NCBI RefSeq assembly: GCF_000730425.1
Contig: NZ_CP008896.1
Span: 5,828,001 to 5,892,000 of the forward strand
Reading direction: 5' to 3'
Source: Pseudomonas fluorescens
GTDB lineage: Bacteria; Pseudomonadota; Gammaproteobacteria; Pseudomonadales; Pseudomonadaceae
DNA length: 64,000 bases
The notes under the pieces were generated by a model, which had not been told where the DNA came from, did not search any database, and saw only the letters and a list, made by a program, of their open reading frames with translations. Shown here piece after piece: positions 1-7,761 of the stretch; positions within the stretch are counted from its first letter, which is position 1; every line of letters begins with the position of its first letter. The position numbers and the translations under genes were made by a program.

Positions 1-490
1 GCAGGTCCAGCACGGTCCAGGTGGCAATCATGATCAACAGCTGCGGCAGAAATGGCTGTTGGCTGCTGAGAAACTGCGGCAGGAACGCGGCGAAAAACAG
101 AATGTCCTTGGGGTTGCTGGCACCCAGCACAAAGGCCCGGCCAAACAGCGCACGAAAGCGCGGCACGGGCGCTGCGTCCGGCACCACGGCGCCCTGGGAC
201 GGCAGGCGTGACTGCTGCCAGCTCTGCCAGGCCAGGTAGAACAGATACAGTGCGCCGACGATCTTCAAGGCGCTGAACAACTGCTCCGACGCCAGCAACA
301 GCGCCCCCAGGCCCAGGGCCGAGGCGCTCAGCAGGCAGATCGAGGCAAACACCCCGCCCAGAAAGGCCGGGTACGACCGGCGCAGGCCGTAGTTCAGGCT
401 GTTGCTGATCATCAGCAGTGACAGCGGCCCCGGGATCAGAATCACGATCAAAGCAGCGCCGCTGAACAGCAGCCAGGTTTCCACGCTCAT
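1..490 (-). CDS. LysE/RhtB family amino-acid exporter (partial, C-terminus beyond window)
   Basis: The minus strand reads 163 codons from an ATG at 488-490 to the window edge without a stop. The translation starts MSVETWLLFSGAALIVILIP, has the hydrophobic N-terminus followed by a GPLSLLMISNSLNYGLR segment, and shows the 'ASNPKDILFFAAFLPQF' signature of LysE/RhtB efflux proteins, which export amino acids or derivatives across the inner membrane. Four to five membrane segments are visible; the family is about 205 residues, so roughly 40 C-terminal residues are missing. The substrate cannot be told. The gene lies downstream of the purine permease on the same strand with a terminator between them, so it is probably a separate transcription unit. 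Confidence 0.85.
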   Translation of the reverse strand, partial: MSVETWLLFSGAALIVILIPGPLSLLMISNSLNYGLRRSYPAFLGGVFASICLLSASALGLGALLLASEQLFSALKIVGALYLFYLAWQSWQQSRLPSQGAVVPDAAPVPRFRALFGRAFVLGASNPKDILFFAAFLPQFLSSQQPFLPQLLIMIATWTVLDL

Positions 491-510
491 TACATTCCTC
501 CATACATGCA

Positions 511-539
511 AAAGCCCCACCCGGAGGTGAGGCGGTTTT
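511..539 (-). terminator. Rho-independent terminator of the purine permease
   Basis: An 8-bp stem pairs 514-521 with 526-533 (one G-U pair) around a 4-nt loop, and is followed by T residues on both strands (aaaa at 510-513, tttt at 536-539). It lies just past the stop of the permease at 554. Confidence 0.7.
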
Positions 540-553
540 CGCCGGTTTCCGAG

Positions 554-1915
554 TTACAGGAAGACAAACTTGGCGATGAAAATCGCGCACAGCACCCACA
601 GGCTGATGGATATCTGCTTGTACTTGCCCGTGCCGGCCTTGAGGGCTACATACGTGATAAAGCCCAGGGCGATGCCGTCGGCGACCGAGAAGGTCAGGGG
701 CATCATGATTGCGGTGACAATCGCCGGAATGCTGTCCGTGGCGTCGTCCCACTCGATATGGGCCATGCCGCTCATCATCAGCATTGCCACATAAATCAAC
801 GCGCCGGCGGTGGCGTACGCAGGAATCATGCCCGCCAGTGGAGCGAAAAACATCGCCGCCACAAACAGCACGCCCACGGTCACGGCTGTCAGTCCGGTGC
901 GCCCGCCGGCAGCCACGCCTGCGGCGCTTTCCACGTAACTGGTGACGGGCGGCACACCGACCACCGCGCCAAACACGCTGGAGGCGCTATCGGCTTTCAA
1001 GGCTCGCGAGAGGTTTTCGATCTTACCATCGGCCTTCACCAGGCCGGCGCGCTGGGCGACGCCCATCAGGGTGCCGGCGGTGTCGAACATATGCACAAAC
1101 AAGAAGGCAAACACCACGCTGATCATGCTGACGTTGAACACACCCATCACGTCCATCGCCATCCAGGTTGGTGCCAGGCTCGGCGGGGCGGCAACGATGC
1201 CCTGGTAATGCACCAGGCCCAGGCCCCAGCCGGCCAGGGTGACGGCGATGATGCTGATCAGGATCGCGCCGAATACCCGGTGGTAGCTGAGGATCGCGAT
1301 CAGCAGGAAGCAAATGGCCGCCAGCAGTGGACCTGGCTCATGCAGGGAACCGAGCTTGATCAGGGTGGCGGGGCTGGCAACGATAATGCCGGCGGTTTTC
1401 AGACCGATCACCCCCAGGAACAGACCCACCCCGGCGCCCATGGCATGGCGCAGGCTTACCGGAATGCTGTTGAGCAGCCATTCGCGGATGCGCGACAGCG
1501 TCAGGATCATGAACAGCACGCCGGAGATAAACACCGCACCCAGCGCGGTCTCCCAGGTGTAGCCCATGGTACCGACCACGGTGTAGGTAAAAAATGCATT
1601 CAAGCCCATGCCTGGCGCCAGGCCGACTGGCCAGTTGGCGTACAGGCCCATCAACAGGCAACCGAGGGCGGCAGCGATGCAGGTGGCGACAAAGGCGGCA
1701 CCGTGGTCGATGCCGGCATCGGCCATGATGTTGGGGTTGACGAAGATGATGTAGGCCATGGTGATAAACGTGGTGAGGCCGGCGATCAATTCGGTCTTCA
1801 CTGTGGTGCCATGCAAGCTGAGTTTGAACAGGCGCTCCAGCCAGCCCTGCTTTGTGGTTGAAAGATGGGGCGGACTGAGGTCCAGGGTCGGGGCGTCGGA
1901 TTTATGGCTTTCCAC
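554..1915 (-). CDS. NCS2 (AzgA-type) hypoxanthine/adenine/guanine permease
   Basis: 453-residue inner-membrane purine permease. The start is GTG at 1913-1915, with GAGGAG eight bases upstream. The protein has a short soluble N-terminus, then 'GLTTFITMAYIIFVNP', 'GLAPGMGLNAFFTYTV' and 'GVPPVTSYVESAAGVAAGGRTG', which are the conserved blocks of the AzgA/PbuG branch of the nucleobase:cation symporter 2 family. The full length and about 12-14 hydrophobic segments indicate an intact gene. Family members take up adenine, hypoxanthine or guanine by proton symport; the exact specificity cannot be read from sequence. It is monocistronic, with a terminator downstream and a palindromic motif in its leader. 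Confidence 0.92.
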   Translation of the reverse strand: MESHKSDAPTLDLSPPHLSTTKQGWLERLFKLSLHGTTVKTELIAGLTTFITMAYIIFVNPNIMADAGIDHGAAFVATCIAAALGCLLMGLYANWPVGLAPGMGLNAFFTYTVVGTMGYTWETALGAVFISGVLFMILTLSRIREWLLNSIPVSLRHAMGAGVGLFLGVIGLKTAGIIVASPATLIKLGSLHEPGPLLAAICFLLIAILSYHRVFGAILISIIAVTLAGWGLGLVHYQGIVAAPPSLAPTWMAMDVMGVFNVSMISVVFAFLFVHMFDTAGTLMGVAQRAGLVKADGKIENLSRALKADSASSVFGAVVGVPPVTSYVESAAGVAAGGRTGLTAVTVGVLFVAAMFFAPLAGMIPAYATAGALIYVAMLMMSGMAHIEWDDATDSIPAIVTAIMMPLTFSVADGIALGFITYVALKAGTGKYKQISISLWVLCAIFIAKFVFL

Positions 1916-2217
1916 AGCAAGTACTCCTCAAGAGTTTTATTGTTATTTCCAGCGCCGGACACATGAGTGGGCAGCGGCGCTTTGAGGTACCAGCGGGCTT
2001 TGTTGACCATTAGGTCAGGAACTCGCACGAAGCGAATTATGCTTTTGTATACAAATAAAGCAAATAATGTTTGCGATTATGTGTGCAAAAAAGATGAAAG
2101 GCCAGTTTCAAGGCAACGACAGGGCCTTGTTCACCACCAGCCAGCCATTGACCGCCTCTTCGCCGGCCTCGGCGAAGGCGCGTTGCAGCAGTTTGACTTG
2201 CTTGACGCTCCGGGCGG
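1916..2217. promoter_or_regulatory. Purine-permease upstream region with 12-bp palindrome TTTGTATACAAA
   Basis: This gap separates the permease from the aminotransferase remnant. A perfect palindrome TTTGTATACAAA occupies 2044-2055, about 130 bases upstream of the permease start, in an AT-rich stretch (2036-2100). It has the form of an operator for a dimeric repressor, but no regulator gene adjoins it. No intact gene is present; a short minus-strand coding remnant (2108-2217) is listed separately. Confidence 0.4.
2108..2217 (-). pseudogene. Short C-terminal coding remnant, unidentified
   Basis: On the minus strand a 36-codon open stretch ends in TGA at 2108-2110 and reads in part LLQRAFAEAGEEAVNGWLVV. 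It has no start codon of its own and ends abruptly at about 2217, where the plus-strand aminotransferase similarity begins. It looks like the tail of a gene brought in by rearrangement. The parent family is not recognised, and a chance open frame in high-GC DNA is possible. Confidence 0.3.
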
Positions 2218-2655
2218 TGCGCTACAGCGAAGCCAAGCACGATGCCGTGGCGGCATTGCTGGATGAGTTCGGTGTGGCCCTGATCGAAGACGAGCCGTAC
2301 CGCGAACTGACCTTCGATGGTGGCCGTGCGCGGCCGATTGCCAGCCGGCTGCGCAAGGCCAGTTGGATCTATACCGATCCGGCACTTCCAGGACTTGGCC
2401 GACTGGCAAGTGCCCCAGGGTGGATTATTCTTCTGGCTGACCTTGAAACAACCTCTGGACACCCGCACCTTATTGGCTCCAGCGCTGGCGCAGGACGTGG
2501 TGTTCATGCCCGGTGAGCGATTTTTTTCCGCGCCGGACCAGCACCACGGGCACCTGGGGCTCAATGTCAGCCACATCGACCCGGCGCGCCTGGGCGAAGG
2601 TCTCAAACGTCTCGCGGCGGTGATCCGTCAAGCACAGCGCGCGCAAGCGGCATAA
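2218..2655 (+). pseudogene. Remnant of MocR/GntR-type PLP-dependent aminotransferase
   Basis: Two blocks of fold-type I aminotransferase sequence occur in different frames. The first, from RYSEAKHDAVAALLDEF through LIEDEPYRELTFDGG to KASWIY (about 2218-2375), is followed by a deletion and frame change. The second then runs from HFQDLADWQVPQGGLFFWL to the normal C-terminus and a stop at 2655. The N-terminal (GntR-like) half and the central part with the PLP-binding lysine (SKT region) are missing, so the gene cannot encode an enzyme. It precedes the glutathione S-transferase by 10 bases, so residual transcription could still reach that gene. Confidence 0.75.
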
Positions 2656-2665
2656 GGGGAGCTTC

Positions 2666-3268
2666 ATGTACAAGGTTTATGGCGATTACCGTTCGGGCAA
2701 CTGCTACAAGGTCAAGTTGATGCTCAACCTGCTTGGCATCGCGTATGAGTGGGTCAATGTCGACATCTTGAACGGCGACACACAGACCGCCGAGTTCCTG
2801 GCGAAGAACCCCAACGGCAAGATCCCGGTACTGGAACTCGAAGACGGCACCTGTCTGTGGGAATCCAACGCGATCCTCAATTTCCTCGCCGACGGCAGCG
2901 AGTTCCTGCCCAGCGAACCACGCCTGCGCACCCAGGTGCTGCAGTGGCAGTTTTTCGAGCAGTACAGCCATGAGCCGTACATTGCGGTGGCGCGGTTTAT
3001 CCAGTTTTACCTGGGGCTGCCGGAAGATCGGCTGGAGGAGTACAAGACTACCCATAAAGGCGGCTACAAGGCCTTGAGGGTCATGGAAAAACAGCTGCAA
3101 GCCACGCCCTACCTGGTGGGCGACCAGTATTCGATCGCCGATATTGCGCTGTATGCCTACACCCATGTGGCCCATGAGGGTGGTTTTGACCTGAGCCCCT
3201 ATCCGGCCGTGCAGGCCTGGCTTGCACGGGTGGCCAGCCATCCTCGGCACGTACCGATGCTCGACTGA
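2666..3268 (+). CDS. Glutathione S-transferase family protein
   Basis: 200-residue cytosolic protein. The N-terminal thioredoxin-like domain (about 1-80) contains 'GDYRSGNCYKVKLMLNLL' with the SG-N pattern near the glutathione site, 'NPNGKIPVLEL' with the cis-Pro loop, and 'LWESNAILNFLAD', matching the glutathione-binding Glu-Ser pair. The C-terminal all-helical domain carries 'YSIADIALYAYTHVAHEGG', the usual GST N-capping/hydrophobic-staple motif. The start is ATG with AGGGGAG upstream. Length is normal. The substrate is unknown. A REP pair follows in the convergent gap. Confidence 0.9.
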   Translation: MYKVYGDYRSGNCYKVKLMLNLLGIAYEWVNVDILNGDTQTAEFLAKNPNGKIPVLELEDGTCLWESNAILNFLADGSEFLPSEPRLRTQVLQWQFFEQYSHEPYIAVARFIQFYLGLPEDRLEEYKTTHKGGYKALRVMEKQLQATPYLVGDQYSIADIALYAYTHVAHEGGFDLSPYPAVQAWLARVASHPRHVPMLD

Positions 3269-3282
3269 TAGGCGCGACCTAA

Positions 3283-3373
3283 ATGTGGGAGCGGGCTTGC
3301 TCGCGAAAGCGTAGGGTCAGTTGATGAATAATTGACTGACACACCGCCTTCGCGAGCAAGCCCGCTCCCACAT
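3283..3373. repeat. REP/BIME inverted pair (GGGAGCGGGCTTGCTCGCGAAAGCG type)
   Basis: The left arm tgtgggagcgggcttgctcg and its inverted copy at the right end enclose about 35 bases of spacer. It lies between convergent genes (GST and the glutaredoxin-like gene), the typical place for Pseudomonas REP doublets. The same family recurs at 58206-58304. Confidence 0.9.
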
Positions 3374-3390
3374 TTTGACCGCGTTGTCTG

Positions 3391-3762
3391 TCAGATCGCG
3401 GCGAAGCGCTTGTCCAGGTAATCGATGATCACCTTGGAATCGTACATCCAGGTGGTCTGACCGTTTTCTTCGATACGCAGGCACGGCACCTTGATCTTGC
3501 CGCCTTGGGTAAGCAACGTCTGGCGGTCCTGTTCGTTGTTCTTCGCGTCCTTGAGGGCCACCGGCACGTTCAGGCGGTGCAGGGTGCGGCGGGTCTTCAC
3601 ACAGAACGGGCAGGCGTGGAACTGATACAGGGTCAAGTCCTTGGCCGCTTCATTGACCTGCGCCTGTTGTTCGGCGGGGCGCTGTTTTTTACGCGGACGG
3701 GTAAGGAAGTCGCCCGCGATGATGACGTGGCCGAGGCCCACTCGAAGTGCTTTGACGAACAT
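3391..3762 (-). CDS. Glutaredoxin-like thiol protein
   Basis: 123-residue protein with one thioredoxin-fold domain starting near residue 42. 'LYQFHACPFCVKTRRTLHRL' carries the CPFC redox motif, 'KIKVPCLRIEE' the cis-Pro loop, and 'WMYDSKVIIDYLDKRF' the C-terminal GST-N-like end. The N-terminal 40 residues are hydrophobic then basic (PRKKQRP), so the protein may be membrane-anchored. It resembles the glutaredoxin/GST-N proteins common in Pseudomonas. The role is probably thiol-disulfide exchange, with unknown partner. AGAGG lies upstream of the ATG. It sits just upstream of folE on the complementary reading but is separated by a terminator. Confidence 0.85.
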   Translation of the reverse strand: MFVKALRVGLGHVIIAGDFLTRPRKKQRPAEQQAQVNEAAKDLTLYQFHACPFCVKTRRTLHRLNVPVALKDAKNNEQDRQTLLTQGGKIKVPCLRIEENGQTTWMYDSKVIIDYLDKRFAAI

Positions 3763-3820
3763 GGCTGAAACCTCTTGCCCATGACAGAAGGGGCCGCAGC
3801 TTACCTGATTTCTACAGGCG

Positions 3821-3851
3821 AAAAAAAACCGGCGATGAATGCCGGTTTTTT
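3821..3851 (-). terminator. Rho-independent terminator of folE (bidirectional)
   Basis: The stem accggc (3828-3833) pairs with gccggt (3841-3846) and is flanked by an A run at 3821-3828 and a T run at 3846-3851, giving U-tracts on both strands. It lies immediately downstream of the folE stop at 3865. Confidence 0.8.
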
Positions 3852-3864
3852 CTGACGCTGCCTG

Positions 3865-4410
3865 TTACTTGATCAGGCTGAGAAACTCGCTGCGGGTGGC
3901 CGCGTTTTCGCGGAACTCACCCAGCATCACCGATGTGATCATCGACGAATTCTGCTTTTCCACACCGCGCATCATCATGCACATGTGCTTGGCCTCGATC
4001 ACCACGGCAACGCCCAGGGCGCCGGTCACCTGCTGGACCGCTTCGGCGATCTGGCGGCTGAGGTTTTCCTGGATCTGCAGGCGACGGGCATACATGTCGA
4101 CGATCCGTGCGACCTTCGACAGGCCCAGGACCTTGCCGCTAGGGATATAGGCGACATGCGCCTTGCCGATGAACGGCAGCAGGTGGTGTTCGCACAGCGA
4201 GTACAACTCGATGTCCTTGACCAGCACCATTTCGCTGTTGTCGGAGCTGAAGAGGGCGCTGTTGGTGACCTCTTCCAGTGTCTGCTCATAGCCGCGGCAA
4301 AGGTACTGCATGGCCTTGGCGGCACGCTTTGGCGTGTCGAGCAGGCCCTCGCGGGAGACGTCCTCGCCGATTTGGCCGAGGATCGCTGTGTAATTTTGTT
4401 CCAAAGTCAC
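3865..4410 (-). CDS. folE: GTP cyclohydrolase I (FolE)
   Basis: Converts GTP to 7,8-dihydroneopterin triphosphate, the first step of folate/pterin synthesis. I choose the GTG at 4408-4410 (V-T-L-E-Q-N-Y), giving 181 residues, the usual Pseudomonas length. The frame stays open to an ATG at 4473, but those 21 extra codons lie over the tail of the adjacent integrase remnant and do not resemble FolE. Zinc ligands are visible in '[10 protein letters not shown]' (Cys, His) and in '[15 protein letters not shown]' (Cys), and '[17 protein letters not shown]' is the family signature. A weak GGA lies about 10 bases upstream of the GTG. Confidence 0.93.
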   Translation of the reverse strand: MTLEQNYTAILGQIGEDVSREGLLDTPKRAAKAMQYLCRGYEQTLEEVTNSALFSSDNSEMVLVKDIELYSLCEHHLLPFIGKAHVAYIPSGKVLGLSKVARIVDMYARRLQIQENLSRQIAEAVQQVTGALGVAVVIEAKHMCMMMRGVEKQNSSMITSVMLGEFRENAATRSEFLSLIK

Positions 4411-4432
4411 AGGGCGGTATTCCGTATGGGTT

Positions 4433-5062
4433 TCAGAGCGGTACGGTTTCTGCCTGTACCAATTTTGTACCATTCAGGCTTTGTTCAAGCTTCCCGAGCG
4501 CGTTCCAGTCTTCGCTGGAGTTTATCCATCGGGCTTAAGTGGACAGCAGCATTTGCACGCTGTGACCAAGCTGATTCGCTATGAACCCGAGGTTCATGCC
4601 TGCCATTAGGCACATAGTAGCGTAGGTGTGCCGACAGTTGTATTGCCGACGGCTTCGGATCTTCAATTCTACCAGAGCCGCCTGGAAGTGTTTGTCGGTC
4701 ATGTTGGCCTGCTGGATGTACTCAACGTTCCTGGTCGGCGGGAACACATACGGCGATTGCTTATGCTGCCGGCGGCTCTGTTTGGCTCGCAACGCCGCTA
4801 CCTCACCAGGTCGCATGCCCGTGTAAAACGCAAACTTAAAGTAGGCTGCGTACATCCGTATTGAACTGGTCAGCGCCTGGTACAGGTGCCCAGTAACCCG
4901 ACCTGCTTCCTCGACTGCTGGGTTGCGCGTGAGCAACTCATCCTTCACGGCCGTCTCAAGCAATGTGGTAAGCCGCTGAATTGCCGATTGTCTGACTGTT
5001 GGCGACTTCCATTCTGTTTCGCTCACGATCTTTCTGAGCATCGGCGACGTGATTTGATCCAT
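4433..5062 (-). pseudogene. Degenerate phage-type tyrosine recombinase (integrase)
   Basis: The minus-strand frame from 5062 carries core-binding-like sequence, then the catalytic-domain boxes 'FYTGMRPGEVAAL' (Arg I) and 'RRQYNCRHTYATMCLMAGMN' (His-x-x-Arg-like box II), then 'ANQLGHSVQMLLST'. Three lesions are visible. The N-terminal part is missing, with an in-frame stop just before 5062. The stretch between the Arg I box and 'SPYVFPPTRN', which should hold the beta-hairpin Lys, is deleted. A TAA stands where 'STYARW' should supply the nucleophilic Tyr. The frame then continues as ARWINSSEDW to TGA at 4433-4435. The 3' end touches folE, marking the edge of an old insertion. Confidence 0.85.
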
Positions 5063-5255
5063 GGGGATCAGTCATCCACTCGCACAAAAATTGCTTCTTG
5101 CCTTACTACACGTGCCAGACGAGTGTCCACTTATCTGCTTTTTTGTAATGAAAGGTTTCTGAAAGTTTGGGATGAAAACCTGCCATCACATCTCTCGTCC
5201 CTCATCGAGAGGTTCTGTCGAAAAGCAGCCAATTCCAATTACAAGAGAGCGGTTT

Positions 5256-6587
5256 ATGAGTAAACAATCAGATGACGAGATTGAAAAATCGACAATGCGT
5301 AAGTTGGGATTTCGTCTGATTCCCTTTCTGGTGCTCTGTTATTTCATTGCCTACGTTGATCGAGTGAACATCGGCTTTGCAGCCCTTACCATGAATCAGG
5401 AGATTGGCTTGACAGCCAGTGCTTTCGGGTTCGGCGCAACACTATTCTTTGTTGCGTATGTCTTATTCGAAATGCCCAGCAACATGGCCATGGAGCGTTT
5501 TGGTGCCCGTCGCTGGATCGCGCGAATCATGATTACATGGGGCATCGTTGGTTTCTGTTCTGCATTTGCAGTCGGGCCAATCTCTTACTCTGTATCCCGT
5601 TTCCTCTTGGGTGCGGCAGAAGCCGGATTCTTTCCAGGGGTAATTCTTTATCTCTCACAATGCATCCCTAAAGCATACATGGCTCGCATTATCGCGATCT
5701 TCATGGTTGCCATTCCATTGTCTAATTTCATCGGCTCGCCATTGTCGGCACTGTTACTGAAATTGGATGGTTTGGCGGACTATAGTGGCTGGCAGTGGCT
5801 GCTGATGCTTGAAGCAATCCCTGCGATCATTCTGGGTTTGCTGGCCTTGAAGGTATTACCCAACCGGCCTAGTGAAGCGAAGTGGCTGACTCAACAGGAA
5901 CAGGATTGGCTGAGCGGGCAGTTGACCCAAGAACAGGCTGCACGGGAAAACGCTACGCAAAAACATCCTCATAGCGTAAGCGGTGTGCTCAAGGCCGTGT
6001 TCACCAACAAGTACATCTGGGTGCTGTCGTTGATTTACATGGGCAGTTCGGCCACCAGCAATACCCTTTCGTTGTGGATGCCGCAGATCCTGAAGTCCTT
6101 TCATCTTTCGGACATGCAAACCGGCCTGTTGAATATGATTCCATTCGGCTTCGCCGCAGCCTTCATGATTTTCTGGGGGATGCGTGCTGACAAAAGTGGA
6201 GAGCGGATCAAGGCCACCGCCATTCCACTGGTCATTACGGCAGTGAGTTTCGCCGCCACGTTATTCACGGACTCACTGACCATTACGTTGGTACTACTGA
6301 CATTTGTATTGATGGGTAACTACGCAATAAAAGGGCCGTTCTGGGCACTGTGCTCCGAAACCCTGCCGCCAGCGACCTTGGCCACAGGGATTGCCGCGAT
6401 CAATACCCTTGCCCATTTGGGCACTGGCGCCATGAGCTCTGTTATCGGCGTGTTGCGTGATCAGACGGGTAGCTTCCCAATGGCGCTGATGCCACTCTGT
6501 GCGCTAACTGCTACCGGTTCGCTGCTGGTGTTTTTAATTGGCAAAAAGAATCGTCGTGCTGCACAAATCGCCGCTATTAGCAGTTAA
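5256..6587 (+). CDS. MFS transporter, anion:cation symporter (ACS) type
   Basis: 443-residue, 12-helix transporter. I choose the ATG at 5256 preceded by AAGAGAG; the upstream ATG at 5172 adds 28 non-conserved residues. 'FVLCYFIAYVDRVNIGFA' and 'FLLGAAEAGFFPGVILYLS' are hallmarks of the ACS branch (importers of organic anions such as hydroxyphenylacetate, phthalate, tartrate or sugar acids). The central loop (about 225-260) is hydrophilic. No catabolic genes or regulator lie alongside, so the substrate is open. The gene reads visibly lower in GC than its neighbours and follows the integrase remnant, which suggests it arrived by transfer. Confidence 0.9.
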   Translation: MSKQSDDEIEKSTMRKLGFRLIPFLVLCYFIAYVDRVNIGFAALTMNQEIGLTASAFGFGATLFFVAYVLFEMPSNMAMERFGARRWIARIMITWGIVGFCSAFAVGPISYSVSRFLLGAAEAGFFPGVILYLSQCIPKAYMARIIAIFMVAIPLSNFIGSPLSALLLKLDGLADYSGWQWLLMLEAIPAIILGLLALKVLPNRPSEAKWLTQQEQDWLSGQLTQEQAARENATQKHPHSVSGVLKAVFTNKYIWVLSLIYMGSSATSNTLSLWMPQILKSFHLSDMQTGLLNMIPFGFAAAFMIFWGMRADKSGERIKATAIPLVITAVSFAATLFTDSLTITLVLLTFVLMGNYAIKGPFWALCSETLPPATLATGIAAINTLAHLGTGAMSSVIGVLRDQTGSFPMALMPLCALTATGSLLVFLIGKKNRRAAQIAAISS

Positions 6588-6603
6588 TCAACTTGTCTGA
6601 ATA

Positions 6604-6626
6604 GGCCCGCTATTGGCGGGCCTTTT
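6604..6626 (+). terminator. Rho-independent terminator of the MFS gene
   Basis: A perfect 7-bp stem ggcccgc (6604-6610)/gcgggcc (6616-6622) with loop tattg is followed by tttt, 17 bases after the stop. Confidence 0.85.
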
Positions 6627-6664
6627 CGTTTCGTCGCAGCCCACTTGATCGCTGCAAGCATGGG

Positions 6665-7222
6665 TTACTCGTCACGCCCTTCGAGCATCGTGCGCTTGAG
6701 CATCACATACACCGCGCCGGCACCGCCATGGCGTGGTTGGCAGGAAGTGAAACCGAGCACTTGGGCATGCTGGCGCAACCAGGTGTTGACGTGGCTCTTG
6801 ATCATCGGGCGCTTCCCGTCCAGGCGCACGGCCTTTCCGTGGGTCACGCGTACGCAGCGAATTTCGAACCGGGTGGCTTCGGCAAGGAAGGCCCAGAGGG
6901 TTTCCCGGGCCTTTTCCACGGTCATGCCATGCAGGTCGAGGCTGCCTTCGAAGGGGATCTGTCCGGCCTTGAGCTTGCGCACCTGGCTTTCCTGAACCCC
7001 ATCACGGGACCACATCAACTCATCTTCGGGGCCGACGTCAATCACGAACTGGTCCGATAGGCCGTCCACCGTGGTGGCGTCAGTGCGCACCGTGGCCGCC
7101 TGGCGCAACTTGGCGATCTGCGCTCGGTCGCTCTTGGGTTTGCCGGTGTCGGCACGGTCGTGCTTGATCGGCTTGACGCCACGCAGCTCGTTCTTGAACA
7201 GGGAAAAATCGTCGTCTTGCAT
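6665..7222 (-). CDS. Smr domain protein (putative DNA/RNA endonuclease)
   Basis: 185 residues. The C-terminal Smr domain (about 95-180) contains the signature 'LDLHGMTVEKARETLWAFL', then 'CVRVTHGKAVRLDG' (the H-G-K box) and a Gly-rich 'PRHGGAGAVYVML' end. The N-terminal 90 residues are charged and typical of the YfcN/SmrB-like group of proteobacterial stand-alone Smr proteins. Such proteins are nucleases or ribosome-collision factors; which one applies is not decidable here. CGGAGG precedes the ATG. Length is normal. Confidence 0.9.
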   Translation of the reverse strand: MQDDDFSLFKNELRGVKPIKHDRADTGKPKSDRAQIAKLRQAATVRTDATTVDGLSDQFVIDVGPEDELMWSRDGVQESQVRKLKAGQIPFEGSLDLHGMTVEKARETLWAFLAEATRFEIRCVRVTHGKAVRLDGKRPMIKSHVNTWLRQHAQVLGFTSCQPRHGGAGAVYVMLKRTMLEGRDE

Positions 7223-7298
7223 GTCAGCCTCCGCGAAGGGCGGGCAGTTTACCCAAATCGAGGCGGTTGATGCGGGACAAAACGCTATCAGTGTGCCC

Positions 7299-7619
7299 TC
7301 AATCGTGTTTTTTCATCAGGTGCGAGGCGATGTTCAGCGACAGTGGCTGGCGCATGCGGCGTCGGCAGCGACGCCACAACCAGACGCCCAGCCAGAGGAC
7401 CAACAGCCCGCTTGCCAACAGCACGGCCGCACCGCCTGGGCTGGCATTGAGTTCGCCCAGCGCGCTCAAGTGACCGAACAGGCCGGCAGCGCCGGCCAAT
7501 GAAAGCAGCAAGCCACACAACGCCAGCAACGCGGCGAATGCCACGCCCAGGCGCAGACGCCAGTTGCTCGGGCCCTTGGGGCGCAAGCGACGAGCGTCAA
7601 AACCATCGGATATTTTCAT
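7299..7619 (-). CDS. Small inner-membrane protein, function unknown
   Basis: 106 residues from the ATG at 7617-7619, which has GGAGG eight bases upstream; the longer frame to 7667 lacks such a site. A basic N-terminus (ARRLRPKG) is followed by two hydrophobic segments (about 26-50 and 61-78), an Arg-rich stop-transfer 'RRCRRRMRQ' and a short tail. I do not recognise the family. It stands between the Smr gene and the cysteine-hydrolase-like gene on the same strand. Confidence 0.6.
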   Translation of the reverse strand: MKISDGFDARRLRPKGPSNWRLRLGVAFAALLALCGLLLSLAGAAGLFGHLSALGELNASPGGAAVLLASGLLVLWLGVWLWRRCRRRMRQPLSLNIASHLMKKHD

Positions 7620-7761
7620 TCCGACCTTTCCTCCAGGGTATCGGCCCTTCGACCGGAAGATAAACAACTTGTTCCGGGCGGGGAGGCAATTGCGGTAAAT
7701 GACAGGCTTTAGCGGATGAGCGGGGCCGTCGAAATGGCCGCGCCGCTCATCGACAGGGCGA

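Noticed and set aside
506..1861. Long plus-strand open frame (451 codons) opposite the purine permease
   Set aside because: His/Gln/Gly-rich shadow translation typical of high-GC antisense; the minus strand encodes a clear NCS2 permease.
7715..7751. Inverted repeat gatgagcgg/ccgctcatc downstream of the cysteine-hydrolase-like gene
   Set aside because: No T tract follows on the minus strand, so a terminator cannot be claimed; recorded only as a weak hairpin.
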